DNA of 47,707 nt from positions 1 to 47,707 of the IMG/VR virus record IMGVR_UViG_3300034073_002217; one strand, given 5' to 3'. The notes below the pieces were generated by a model, which ran no database searches, was not told the DNA's origin, and saw only the letters and a program-made list of their open reading frames with translations. The position numbers and the translations under genes are program-made. This DNA comes from a virus. Positions 6,394 through 14,302 of this stretch are shown here, in pieces (positions within the stretch are counted from its first letter, which is position 1; each line of letters begins with the position of its first letter).

Positions 6394-6810
6394 TTATTTG
6401 TTACACCAATCTGGTTTTTTCTTTCCATCATATGAAACTGCAAGTTTCATTGCAATCAATTTCTTACTCAACAAAATACCATCTACATAAACATCTCCAA
6501 CTATTCTGCCTCCATACTTATCCCATTTTATAAGTTTTATGTCAACCACTTTTGCTTTATTAATTTCTGTAATAACAAAAGATTTTGCTTCTTGTGCTAA
6601 TTTATTTTCATTTGGACATTTTGCTTTTCCTCCAATTTCTGGACTATCAATACCAGAAATTCTGAGAAGCAAAGTTTGTTTCAATTCTTTTGGTAAAAAT
6701 TTTGCTTCTATTTCTACAGTATCCCCATCCAACACCCGTAATACTTTATATGGTTCTGCTATTGTTGGGGTTGAAAATGCTAATACTATTGCTAATGCTA
6801 TTCTTATCAT
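6394..6810 (-). CDS. Secreted thermonuclease (SNase family)
   Basis: 138 residues: a signal peptide (1-18, ending in TIA|EPYK) and then a staphylococcal-nuclease fold. The catalytic set is complete: DGDT with Asp30, Arg50, GIDSPE with Asp55 and Glu58, and DKYGGR with Arg102. SNases cut DNA and RNA with calcium. With an export signal the enzyme would reach the periplasm or medium, where it could destroy incoming DNA of rival phages or supply nucleotides (inference). Preceded by TAGGAGA and placed between gp46 and RlpA, another exported protein. Confidence 0.85.
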   Translation of the reverse strand: MIRIALAIVLAFSTPTIAEPYKVLRVLDGDTVEIEAKFLPKELKQTLLLRISGIDSPEIGGKAKCPNENKLAQEAKSFVITEINKAKVVDIKLIKWDKYGGRIVGDVYVDGILLSKKLIAMKLAVSYDGKKKPDWCNK

Positions 6811-6818
6811 TAGGTCTC

Positions 6819-8540
6819 CTATTCTACAATCTTTGAAAAGTTCTTTTTCTTTTCAAATCTAATAATATTTTCAAATCGTTCTTGTATTTGATCCGTCTTA
6901 TGACTAATAACAAATACATTATTTCGTTTTGTTAACGATTGAACAATTTTAATGAATTCTTCAGTACCAGATGAATCTAAAGAAGAATCCATGATTTCAT
7001 CAAGTATTAGAAGATTCGTTGCTGCTGAATTTCTCATTCTTGCCAATTCTCTCCATGTAAAAAGAATAGCAAGATTCAATCTCATTTTTTCTCCTTCAGA
7101 AAAAGATTCAAAGGTAAAAGCATCCCTATATCTGGACTTTATCTTTTCTTCAAAGGTTTCATCAATAGTAAATTGACAGAAAAATTCCATATCGTCCAAA
7201 TACTTGTTAATCATCTGATTGATAACTGGAATATATTGTTTGATAATTTTTGCCTTAATTCCACCATCTTTCAACAAAACGAGACCAACATTATATAGTT
7301 CTCTTTGAGCAAAAAGATGTTCTTTTGTTTTTTTCAAATAATTCAATTTATTAATAGTTTCTGTATCATCAATTTCGACCAACGAATTATTGTTCAAATC
7401 TTTGATATCTTTCTCATATGAAGAAATTACTTTCATGCAGAAATTAATTTTAGAAGAAAGTTCAATAAGTTCTTTGTTTAGTTGTTGTAATTCATCTGCC
7501 CATGAAATAATTTGCTCTTGATTCTTTTCCAGTTTTGAAATCTTTTCTGATAATTCTTTGAGAATAGATTCGTTTTCTTCTTTCTTTGTAGAAATATCAA
7601 GCAATTTCTTATCTTTAAAATCAGAAGTAATATGTTGTTCACAGGTGGGACAAGAATCATTTCCCTGATAGAATGCAATACCCTTCTCATTGCCCTTTAA
7701 TTTAGATTCTAGGGCAGTTCTCATATTGTATGCCTTATCCAGTGCATTCTTATTTTTCTGCCTGTTCTTGCTTATTTTTGACTGTAATTGATTGCTTTTA
7801 ATTTCCAAGGAAGAGAACTCAGAATTGTGAGTATCTAATTCTAATTGAGTTTCTTTAATCAATGTTTCTTTTTGAGAAATTAATTCCATGATATCACGAG
7901 AAGCACGTTCTCTATGCTTTTTATTCACTTCTAAAGTATTTTCTGCAATCTTGATTTTGGTATCACAATCTGTGATCTCAAACTTGTTTTCTGCTGTTTT
8001 ATCTTTAAGCAAAGCATTCATGGTTGTGAATATTTGTATATCCAACAAATCTTCAACAAATGCTCTTCTTTGTGCTGCTGGTAATAGCATAAACGGAGTA
8101 AAGTTTGCAGAACCAAGAACAACAACCTGACAAAATGATTTATAATTCATTTTAAGAATTGTTTTTTCTAAAATTGATTGATAATCTTTACTGTCTGCTG
8201 ATTGATTTATCAAAGTTCCGTTTTGATAGATTTCAAATATATTTGGTTTCATTCCACGACGAACTATGTATTTGTTTCCATTGATAGAAAATTCTATTTC
8301 TACCAACATATTTTTAGAATTTGTACTGTTGATTAATTGTGGTTTGTTTATATTACGAAACGATTTTCCAAAAAGAACAAATGTTATCGCATCAATCAAA
8401 GTACTTTTTCCAGAACCATTGACCCCACAAATTAAAGTATTATTATGAGAATTAAGTTGGATTTCCGTAAACATGTTTCCCGTAGACAGAAAATTTTGCC
8501 ATCGGATTTTAGAAAATATAAGAATGGTCACATCCTCCAC
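6819..8540 (-). CDS. 46: Recombination endonuclease subunit gp46
   Basis: SMC/Rad50-like ATPase of about 570 residues (T4 gp46: 560). Walker A GVNGSGKST at about 39-47, zinc hook CPTC near 297 in a long coiled coil, signature FSEGEKMRL near 481, Walker B LLILDE near 510. With gp47 it resects DNA ends for recombination-dependent replication. The start is unclear. The listed GTG at 8540 overlaps the strong GGAGGA site (8533-8538). The position best spaced from that site is an ATT at 8523-8525, giving (M)LIFSKIRWQNFLSTGN as in relatives. The true ATG-bearing 5' end seems to have been taken over by the HNH gene upstream. Confidence 0.93.
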   Translation of the reverse strand: MEDVTILIFSKIRWQNFLSTGNMFTEIQLNSHNNTLICGVNGSGKSTLIDAITFVLFGKSFRNINKPQLINSTNSKNMLVEIEFSINGNKYIVRRGMKPNIFEIYQNGTLINQSADSKDYQSILEKTILKMNYKSFCQVVVLGSANFTPFMLLPAAQRRAFVEDLLDIQIFTTMNALLKDKTAENKFEITDCDTKIKIAENTLEVNKKHRERASRDIMELISQKETLIKETQLELDTHNSEFSSLEIKSNQLQSKISKNRQKNKNALDKAYNMRTALESKLKGNEKGIAFYQGNDSCPTCEQHITSDFKDKKLLDISTKKEENESILKELSEKISKLEKNQEQIISWADELQQLNKELIELSSKINFCMKVISSYEKDIKDLNNNSLVEIDDTETINKLNYLKKTKEHLFAQRELYNVGLVLLKDGGIKAKIIKQYIPVINQMINKYLDDMEFFCQFTIDETFEEKIKSRYRDAFTFESFSEGEKMRLNLAILFTWRELARMRNSAATNLLILDEIMDSSLDSSGTEEFIKIVQSLTKRNNVFVISHKTDQIQERFENIIRFEKKKNFSKIVE

Positions 8541-8554
8541 ATAATAATTTTAAC

Positions 8555-8776
8555 TTAAAAGGTATTTTTAACCCAATTTCTTTCTAGGTTCTTTTTCCAA
8601 GGCAACATTCTCAAATTACTTTTTTCTGATAATGCCTCAGGAGATATGTTATTGTCAAATCCAAATTTTATCGATATGATGTGGTCTAATTGATAACCAC
8701 CATCAATCCCAGATAATGTTCTTTTATGAGTATTTATGATACTTTTCTGCCATCGGATTTTTTCAAAAGTCAACAT
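8555..8776 (-). CDS. Small HNH endonuclease carrying a gp46 N-terminus
   Basis: 73 residues. The core LDHIISIKFGFDNNISPEALSEKSNLRMLPWKKN is the phage HNH type: Asp-His pair, Asn in NNISPE, and SNLRML. The first eleven residues, MLTFEKIRWQK, copy the gp46 N-terminus (LIFSKIRWQN), with 14 identical bases (8749-8762 against 8497-8510). Its ATG follows the gp47 stop by one base, where gp46 normally begins in T4-like phages. The simplest reading is a free-standing homing endonuclease that inserted into the start of gp46 and now uses its original start site. Confidence 0.8.
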   Translation of the reverse strand: MLTFEKIRWQKSIINTHKRTLSGIDGGYQLDHIISIKFGFDNNISPEALSEKSNLRMLPWKKNLERNWVKNTF

Positions 8777-8777
8777 A

Positions 8778-9833
8778 TCAAATTTCCATATTGCTTGCTT
8801 GCTGATATAAGTCAGAAAATAAATCTTGTAATTGTGGTTTATTTACTTCTACATCAAGACCATCAATCGTTTTTCTTAAGATTGAAATTGTATCTTCTGC
8901 TTGGTCAAAAGTCGTTTCTTCAGTAACTAATATACTATGTTCAATGATTTTTATTTCGTTTGGAGATTGTTTCTCTAACTCATTAATAAAAAGATCAAAC
9001 AAATATGGGTTTGACTTTTTCTTAACAATAACTTTACAATAATTGTTAGTAATATTATTACATGATACAAACTGTTGGATAATATCCTCTAATGTCTTAC
9101 AGTTTGTATCATCATAATTAATTTGTGTAAAGATAGAATAAGGATTTGCAATGAAAGTAAGTTCTCTTATATTTGTATCAAATAAATGAAATCCTCTAGG
9201 ACAATCATAATCTGCCCAAGTCATTGGATAAGGAGCACCAAGATAATGAATATTTCCTTTTGATGATTTCTGATGATAATGTCCCGAAAATACCAAATCA
9301 AATTTACTTAAAGTATCAGGAGACATACCATGTTCTGATACAACACCTTTATAAAATTCAAATCCTGAAAGTTCAAAATGACCCATACAAATTTGTGCTT
9401 TTGTATCATCAATCATTTGCATTGTATGCGATTCATTTTGTGTTGTTATCCAAGGAACTAAAAGAATAGGAGAACCATCAATCACAATTTTAGTTGTGTT
9501 TGTATAAACATCAAAAGAATAACTATTCAGCAATTCTTGCAATGCGTTTACTTCGTTCGTATTTTTATGAAATACATCATGATTTCCAACAATCATATGA
9601 ACAGTATATTCTTGCAACGGATTGAGAAAATCTGTTCTCATTCTTTTTGATGTATTAAAATTAATATATTTTCTTCTATCTACTAAATCTCCCAAATGAA
9701 TAACAGTATTCACACCCTTTTCCTTTAATGTTGGGAAAAAGGTGTTATCAAAAAACTGTTTTTGGTTATCTAGAAGAATAGTAGAATCTGATCTAGCACC
9801 ATAGTGTGTGTCACAAACAATAGCAATTAACAT
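8778..9833 (-). CDS. 47: Recombination endonuclease subunit gp47
   Basis: 351 residues (T4 gp47: 339). Metallophosphatase motifs: DTHYG at about 8-12, GDLVDRR near 48-54, GNHD near 93-96 and GHYHQK near 191-196, the two-metal site of the Mre11/SbcD family. It is the nuclease partner of gp46. Gene order 47 then 46 is as in T4, but the HNH gene now separates them. The C-terminal part (after about 260) is the capping domain. Confidence 0.93.
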   Translation of the reverse strand: MLIAIVCDTHYGARSDSTILLDNQKQFFDNTFFPTLKEKGVNTVIHLGDLVDRRKYINFNTSKRMRTDFLNPLQEYTVHMIVGNHDVFHKNTNEVNALQELLNSYSFDVYTNTTKIVIDGSPILLVPWITTQNESHTMQMIDDTKAQICMGHFELSGFEFYKGVVSEHGMSPDTLSKFDLVFSGHYHQKSSKGNIHYLGAPYPMTWADYDCPRGFHLFDTNIRELTFIANPYSIFTQINYDDTNCKTLEDIIQQFVSCNNITNNYCKVIVKKKSNPYLFDLFINELEKQSPNEIKIIEHSILVTEETTFDQAEDTISILRKTIDGLDVEVNKPQLQDLFSDLYQQASNMEI

Positions 9834-9838
9834 AATAT

Positions 9839-10042
9839 TTATTTCTTTGTTGTAATTTTTGGTGCTTTTAAGGTTTTCATATTATGTGTATTAATTGCAT
9901 CTTGACAGGCACGTTGAATCCTTTCAAGCATCACACAATACATATCTCTTTGCCATTTATTTGTCTTATCATCAGACAACTTTTCAATGTATTCAACGAT
10001 GATAGGTGGCAGTTTGTTTTTTGCTTCTTCTTTCATATACAT
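9839..10042 (-). CDS. Small protein between gp55 and gp47
   Basis: 67 residues from the ATG at 10042, which has GAGG six bases upstream; an ATG at 10054, coupled to the gp55 stop (ATGA), is the alternative. Helical and charged: EEAKNKLPPIIVEYIEKLSDDKTNKWQRDMYCVMLERIQRA, ending in a basic tail. A small gene at this place is usual in cyanophage-type T4 relatives. Function unknown. Confidence 0.7.
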   Translation of the reverse strand: MYMKEEAKNKLPPIIVEYIEKLSDDKTNKWQRDMYCVMLERIQRACQDAINTHNMKTLKAPKITTKK

Positions 10043-10050
10043 AGTTAACC

Positions 10051-10578
10051 TCATTCAAAAAATTGTTGAATTGTATTAGAACTGACCTTAGCAATTTTCT
10101 TTTTCTCTGTCAACTTATTTTCATACTGTCTGACAAATTCATCCGATACTTCATTGAATACAGAATCTTGTTGAGCATAATTATACAAATCATCTCCAAC
10201 ATCTTCAAGCATCAACGATTTCATATTTTTAATTTTTATATATTGTTGTTTCTTCTCTTTGTCAATCCTTCTAATAAAGGCAAATTTAATTATTTGTGTA
10301 AAATATGCAAATGGGTTGTTTGTTTTATCTGGATTAAAATTATGAAGATATAGCAAACAATTTTCCACACCATCAGAAATCATTTCATCTTTATATGAAT
10401 AAGCAAAGAAACTGGACTTGTTTGCCAGATTAGTTGCAATCAATAATATTGCTTCTCCAATATATGAAGGAATTGGAGGAGATTCTTTGTTCATAAGTTT
10501 GTTTTGATTGCATTCAATTTTATATTCGCAAATCACTTCATACAATCTTTTGTTATTCACATAATTTCTTTTTCTCAT
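10051..10578 (-). CDS. 55: Late sigma factor gp55
   Basis: 175 residues (T4 gp55: 185). PPIPSYIGEAILLIATNLANKSSFFAYSYKDEMISDGVENCLLYL and the following NPFAYFTQIIKFAFIRRIDKEKKQ match the compact region-2-like domain of T4-type late sigma factors. The C-terminal segment that binds the sliding clamp in T4 is represented by the end NTIQQFFE. gp55 directs host RNA polymerase to TATAAATA promoters, of which many are seen in this window. A strong + strand promoter-like element lies just upstream, on the opposite strand. Confidence 0.93.
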   Translation of the reverse strand: MRKRNYVNNKRLYEVICEYKIECNQNKLMNKESPPIPSYIGEAILLIATNLANKSSFFAYSYKDEMISDGVENCLLYLHNFNPDKTNNPFAYFTQIIKFAFIRRIDKEKKQQYIKIKNMKSLMLEDVGDDLYNYAQQDSVFNEVSDEFVRQYENKLTEKKKIAKVSSNTIQQFFE

Positions 10579-10592
10579 GCTGTATTTTTTCC

Positions 10593-10620
10593 TTGACGAG
10601 ATTTCTGGTGCCTGTATAAT
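10593..10620 (+). promoter_or_regulatory. Sigma70-type promoter on the + strand (antisense)
   Basis: TTGACG (10593-10598), a 16-bp spacer and a perfect TATAAT (10615-10620). It lies in the 60-bp gap upstream of gp55 but points away from it, into the antisense strand of the Sm-like gene and uvsW. A small dyad TGAC-TGT-GTCA (10620-10630) covers the expected start point. No + strand gene lies downstream for more than 20 kb. Confidence 0.55.
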
Positions 10621-10638
10621 GACTGTGTCAGTGAAATG

Positions 10639-11031
10639 TTAATGTAATGATCCTGAACCATCATTTGATTTAATGCTGTTAGAATAACTATCCATCAATG
10701 ATGCTTCCATCATAATATTCACTGATTGTATTTCTTTAATCATATTCTCTTCATGTACAAAAGAAAATCTTAAGGAATGATGATAATATCTTATCATTTC
10801 TTCATGTAAATCTGTTGTAGTAATAATATGATTGGTTGATATTTCACATATATTTGTTGTTGCAAAAGGCATGTATTTTGTTAATACTATTGCTGATTTG
10901 CCTCCAGGGGTCATCTTTTCAGATACCACTAATGGACAAGAAATAAGAAGTTTATTATCGTAATAATCTATTATGTCTCCAATAATTTCTTCACCGTTAA
11001 TAAGTCTTATGTGTTGTATGTTTTCTGACAT
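10639..11031 (-). CDS. Conserved phage protein with a possible Sm-like N-terminal domain
   Basis: 130 residues. The opening HIRLINGEEIIGDIIDYYDNKLLISCPLVV, then KYMPFATTNICEISTNHIITTTDL, looks like a small beta barrel of the Sm/Lsm kind: a loop with NGEE-x-x-G followed by strands. A helical tail and a Ser-rich end follow. Similar genes sit near uvsW and gp55 in marine T4-like phages and are annotated as hypothetical. RNA binding is plausible but not shown. Its ribosome-binding site is AGGAGGAAGC. Confidence 0.65.
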   Translation of the reverse strand: MSENIQHIRLINGEEIIGDIIDYYDNKLLISCPLVVSEKMTPGGKSAIVLTKYMPFATTNICEISTNHIITTTDLHEEMIRYYHHSLRFSFVHEENMIKEIQSVNIMMEASLMDSYSNSIKSNDGSGSLH

Positions 11032-11048
11032 GCTTCCTCCTATGAGGA

Positions 11049-12479
11049 TTAAATACTAACTCTATAAACTTTATATGGAAATTTCTCTTGATTATAAATC
11101 TTAACTCTTTCTATATAATGAAGAATAGTATAATTCTTACTAGATTTCCATGATAAATCGTCTGCAATATCAAATAATGTAGATTTTACTTTACTTTCAC
11201 TTTTTCTCAATACACGACCAATAGATTGCAACGTTCTAACTCTCGATTTAGATGGTGATGCAAATATTATATTCTCAAGACTCTTGATATTTATTCCAGT
11301 AGAAAATGTCTGAACAGAAGCAACAATTATAGCATTTGTTTGAGATTCAACAATTTCTCTCATATCATTTCTTTCTTCTCCATCTACCCCACCATGTATG
11401 AAATATACTGGTCTATCAGTAATAGATTGAAGCATACGATGTAATACTTCACCGTGTTTCTCAACATATTGAAATAATATTAGAGTATTACCATTAAGAG
11501 AATTTGCTAAGTTTACTATGAACTTATTTCTTTTTTGATTTGATATAATATAATCAATTTCTTGTTGATAATCAAGTTTCTTTGCTGCTTTTTTAACATC
11601 ATCTGCATAATCAAATACTATGCATTTGACACGAAAATCTGCAAGATGTTTTTCTTCTATTAACTTAGCAGTTGTTGTTACTTCTTTCACAGGACCAAAC
11701 AATCCTTCAACAACTAATTTATTTGTTTGTGTTCCATCTAAAGTTCCTGTAAATCCAAAACGATATTTACAATTTGCAAGGTTGCACATAATTTTAGTAA
11801 GTGATGCTGCTTTTGCTAAATGAACTTCGTCACATATCACTACTTCAAATTGATTAAACCATTCTTGTGGCATACGATATATGCTTTGCCATGTGGAAAT
11901 TGTATATTGACAATCAGTATCTTTTTCTTTTCCAGAAGTAATTAGATGACAATTTAAATTATAACCATATGATTTAAAATCAGATGCCAATTGATGAACT
12001 AATCCTGTTGTTGGAACTATAAATAAAGTTTTCTTGGCATAATATCTGGATATAAGATATATAATAAAAGATTTGCCACTTCCAGTAGGACTTAATAATA
12101 CTCTTCTACTGCTTCTTATGGCAGATACAAAAGCATCTATTTGATAATCTCTTGGTTCTAAAGGAAGGTTTAGAGAATCAAAGAAATGTCTACTCTCAGT
12201 GAGTGAAAATGGGGTATTCGTAAACTCGTTAGTATACGATATATTATATTCTCTATCTTCAGCAAACTTTACGATTTCTTGAAAAAGTCCGTGATAAATT
12301 GACTTATTTCTAGGATTATAAAGTCTCAATTTCCCATCCCATGTTCCACGTTTAAATGCGGGCATAAACTTATATCCAGGAACTTGGAACGTGAAATATT
12401 CTTTAAGTTCTTCTTCGATGCCTTTATCGGTTGAAGAGACTTTAATATATACTTCATTTATTTTTGAAATTTCTATCAT
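11049..12479 (-). CDS. uvsW: DNA/RNA helicase UvsW
   Basis: 476 residues from the ATG at 12479, which overlaps the uvsY stop (ATGA). Superfamily-2 motifs: PRDYQ (Q-like) at 109-113, Walker A SPTGSGKS at 130-137, DEVH at 217-220, GFTGT, and C-terminal QSIGRVLRKS (motif VI). T4 UvsW (about 500 aa) drives branch migration and unwinds R-loops, switching replication from origin- to recombination-dependent mode. Its N-terminal DNA-binding region (residues 1-100, with TWDGK) matches the T4 type. Intact. Confidence 0.93.
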   Translation of the reverse strand: MIEISKINEVYIKVSSTDKGIEEELKEYFTFQVPGYKFMPAFKRGTWDGKLRLYNPRNKSIYHGLFQEIVKFAEDREYNISYTNEFTNTPFSLTESRHFFDSLNLPLEPRDYQIDAFVSAIRSSRRVLLSPTGSGKSFIIYLISRYYAKKTLFIVPTTGLVHQLASDFKSYGYNLNCHLITSGKEKDTDCQYTISTWQSIYRMPQEWFNQFEVVICDEVHLAKAASLTKIMCNLANCKYRFGFTGTLDGTQTNKLVVEGLFGPVKEVTTTAKLIEEKHLADFRVKCIVFDYADDVKKAAKKLDYQQEIDYIISNQKRNKFIVNLANSLNGNTLILFQYVEKHGEVLHRMLQSITDRPVYFIHGGVDGEERNDMREIVESQTNAIIVASVQTFSTGINIKSLENIIFASPSKSRVRTLQSIGRVLRKSESKVKSTLFDIADDLSWKSSKNYTILHYIERVKIYNQEKFPYKVYRVSI

Positions 12480-12910
12480 GCTCCAGATAACCACTTTCTT
12501 TCTTCAATAAAGTTTTTTATAACAAATGTTCTTCCATTTATTGATTGAAGAATCATTTTGAGATATTCTACTTTTTCTTGTTGCACACCAATTTTCAATT
12601 CCATTTCGAGCAATTCCGAATCATAATCAAGGAAAAATTCTATTTCAGATTTGAGAATCTTTCCTCTTTCTGGAATTTTCCATTGTTTTTCTTGCATTAC
12701 TTCTTTGGTAGGATTAATAAAAAACTCTTTCTTTTCTGCTCTTAGAGTTTTATATGCGTGTTGATGTTTTAGTAATTTTGTTTTTTCAGCAAAGTATAGT
12801 TTGATATATTTTGCATGTAGTTGTGGGGTTCTTATTGACTCTTGTCCGATATTGGTGCTATCTATCTTAGAGTCAGAATCCCAACATTTTTGTATATCTT
12901 CAAAATACAT
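12476..12910 (-). CDS. uvsY: Recombination mediator UvsY
   Basis: 144 residues (T4: 137). MYFEDIQKCWDSDSKIDSTNIGQESIRTPQLHAKY at the start and a C-terminal SINGRTFVIKNFIEERKWLSG match the family: T4 has a DIDSTKL-type opening and an SRGFAIKHI end. UvsY loads the UvsX recombinase on gp32-covered single-stranded DNA. Coupled to uvsW by a 4-base overlap. Ribosome-binding site AGAGGAG. Confidence 0.9.
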   Translation of the reverse strand: MYFEDIQKCWDSDSKIDSTNIGQESIRTPQLHAKYIKLYFAEKTKLLKHQHAYKTLRAEKKEFFINPTKEVMQEKQWKIPERGKILKSEIEFFLDYDSELLEMELKIGVQQEKVEYLKMILQSINGRTFVIKNFIEERKWLSGA

Positions 12911-12933
12911 AATATTCTCCTCTTTTTGTAAGG

Positions 12934-12962
12934 AGACTACTGAATATGTTGAGTAATGTCAA
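12934..12962 (-). promoter_or_regulatory. Possible sigma70-type promoter before uvsY
   Basis: A perfect TTGACA (12957-12962) with a 17-bp spacer, but the -10 TAGTCT matches only three of six consensus bases. In T4 uvsY is a middle gene that needs an activator, so a good -35 with a weak -10 could be an activated promoter. Confidence 0.3.
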
Positions 12963-12966
12963 GCAA

Positions 12967-13425
12967 TTATTTTGGATCATACCCCCATTCTAAATGAGAA
13001 TTGCCATCAGTGAATATATGTTTTGCTGGTACTCTCATTGCGGCAACATGATATTCGCCATTTAAATGATTTCTACCATGCTCGTGTGCATATTCTTTTG
13101 ATGTTGTTACCCAATCTCCTGGTCTAATCATATGTCTTATTGGTATTTCTTTTTTCATTGCTTCTTTACGAACAGATAACGGAACTGCTCTAAATATATA
13201 AATTTTTTCGTCTGGTTTATCTTTCATCCTTTGTATTTTATTAAAATTAGATTGATCATAATCATTTCCTTGATTTCCATAATATTCAAATCCTTTATGT
13301 GAATAAACATCTTTTGGATAAATTCCATTAGAAGTAACATCATGTAAGGGTGCTCCAGTTTCCTTATCTGGCGCTTCATGCTGTCCTTTATAATTTTCAG
13401 TGATAAACTGTTTAAATGTATACAT
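12967..13425 (-). CDS. Putative packaged ADP-ribosyltransferase with capsid-targeting N-terminus
   Basis: 152 residues. It opens MYTFKQFITE|N, like the T4 capsid-targeting peptide (MKTYQEFIAEA) cut after [IL]-x-E by gp21. The rest carries an ADP-ribosyltransferase-like R-S-E pattern: IYIFRAVP (Arg79), GDWVTTSKEYAHEH (Thr107-Ser109) and HLEWGYDP (Glu146), as in polyvalent ART domains of phages and plasmids. T4 Alt is a head-packaged ADP-ribosyltransferase that modifies host RNA polymerase on entry; this would be a smaller analogue. Target unknown. It lies between uvsY and the gp3-position tail gene. Confidence 0.6.
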   Translation of the reverse strand: MYTFKQFITENYKGQHEAPDKETGAPLHDVTSNGIYPKDVYSHKGFEYYGNQGNDYDQSNFNKIQRMKDKPDEKIYIFRAVPLSVRKEAMKKEIPIRHMIRPGDWVTTSKEYAHEHGRNHLNGEYHVAAMRVPAKHIFTDGNSHLEWGYDPK

Positions 13426-13434
13426 TTTTATCCT

Positions 13435-13956
13435 TTACATTTTTTGGATACTATATGATCTATATCTAAATGTTGCTGATGCTTCAAGATATTGAACATC
13501 TTGTGGGGTAGAATCGAAAATCAATGATGATATTGAAATAGGAAAAGCATCTTTAAATACTACTTCATAATTTGGATTTCTTGAAGATGTTAGAATAATC
13601 AATGACATATCAGAAGTTATTCCAAGTCCAGTATAAACTGGATTTCCTGATATTGATTTGTATTCATCAAAACTATTTGGAAATCCAAGTTCTCTTATCC
13701 AATTATACAACTCAAGATAGTTCTGAAGATCTTCATCAACTTTATAGTTAATCATAAGATCATCAAAATCGATATGATCTCCTGCTTTTGGTATTCTGAC
13801 GAATGGGTTAGGTTGTTCTGGACCATTTAATACCATTCCTGGAAGATTTACATTTTGAAGAAAGAAATTAACATTGGGGCACTTTTTGATTTGAAATCTG
13901 AAATTCAAAGGACTCAGAAAGTTTTTATTTTCTGGAATATTATCAAGTGCTGACAT
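13435..13956 (-). CDS. Tail-tube-like virion protein, at the gp3 position
   Basis: 173 residues. The pattern FRFQIKKCPNVNFFLQNVNLPGMVL, PNPFVRIPKAGDHIDFDDLMINYKVDEDLQNYLELYNWI and a later DAFPISISSLIFDS is that of the gp19/tail-tube fold family. In cyanophage-type T4 genomes the gene between gp23 and uvsY is annotated gp3, tail completion and sheath stabiliser (T4 gp3: 176 aa), so this is the positional candidate. Fold and position point to different T4 names, so I leave the symbol blank. Confidence 0.65.
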   Translation of the reverse strand: MSALDNIPENKNFLSPLNFRFQIKKCPNVNFFLQNVNLPGMVLNGPEQPNPFVRIPKAGDHIDFDDLMINYKVDEDLQNYLELYNWIRELGFPNSFDEYKSISGNPVYTGLGITSDMSLIILTSSRNPNYEVVFKDAFPISISSLIFDSTPQDVQYLEASATFRYRSYSIQKM

Positions 13957-13957
13957 T

Positions 13958-14302
13958 TTAAATTCTCCTTAATGCTTTGTGATCGAATACATAAATTGAA
14001 TGTGGTTCATTTCCACCTTCATTAAATCTTACTGCGGCAAATCCTTCACTTTTTGCTTGATTCAGATGTGGTTCTATATCATCTCCTGCATAAATGTGAC
14101 TCATATCTTTTACACGATTTGTTGGTATTTGTTTTGTCAATACTTCTTTTTCTTGTCCTGATTGTGTAAATTGTCTAGCAAACTCTTTATCTACAGAATA
14201 AAATTTTCCTTTTAGTGGTCCACCTTTACGATTGTGTACAGATTCTCCACGATATATTGTTATGTGATTTTCTTCTGTGATATATTGTTTAAACTTCTTC
14301 AT
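13958..14302 (-). CDS. Second putative packaged ADP-ribosyltransferase-like protein
   Basis: 114 residues. It opens MKKFKQYITE|E, a second version of the capsid-targeting motif with the [IL]-x-E cut site. Then HITIYRGES (Arg18), GKFYSVDKEFARQF (Ser37) and NEPHSIYVFD (Glu99) resemble the Arg, Ser and Glu blocks of small ADP-ribosyltransferase toxins. It follows the gp3-position gene's start closely and overlaps the upstream GIY-YIG gene by 14 bases. A packaged effector is the favoured reading. The ART call is weaker than for its neighbour at 12967-13425. Confidence 0.5.
   Translation of the reverse strand: MKKFKQYITEENHITIYRGESVHNRKGGPLKGKFYSVDKEFARQFTQSGQEKEVLTKQIPTNRVKDMSHIYAGDDIEPHLNQAKSEGFAAVRFNEGGNEPHSIYVFDHKALRRI

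Noticed and set aside
8555-8776. Group I intron carrying the HNH gene at the start of gp46
   Set aside because: An intron would split the N-terminal sequence, not repeat it. Here KIRWQ occurs on both sides, and no intron-like structure space remains between the HNH stop and gp46 (14 bp).
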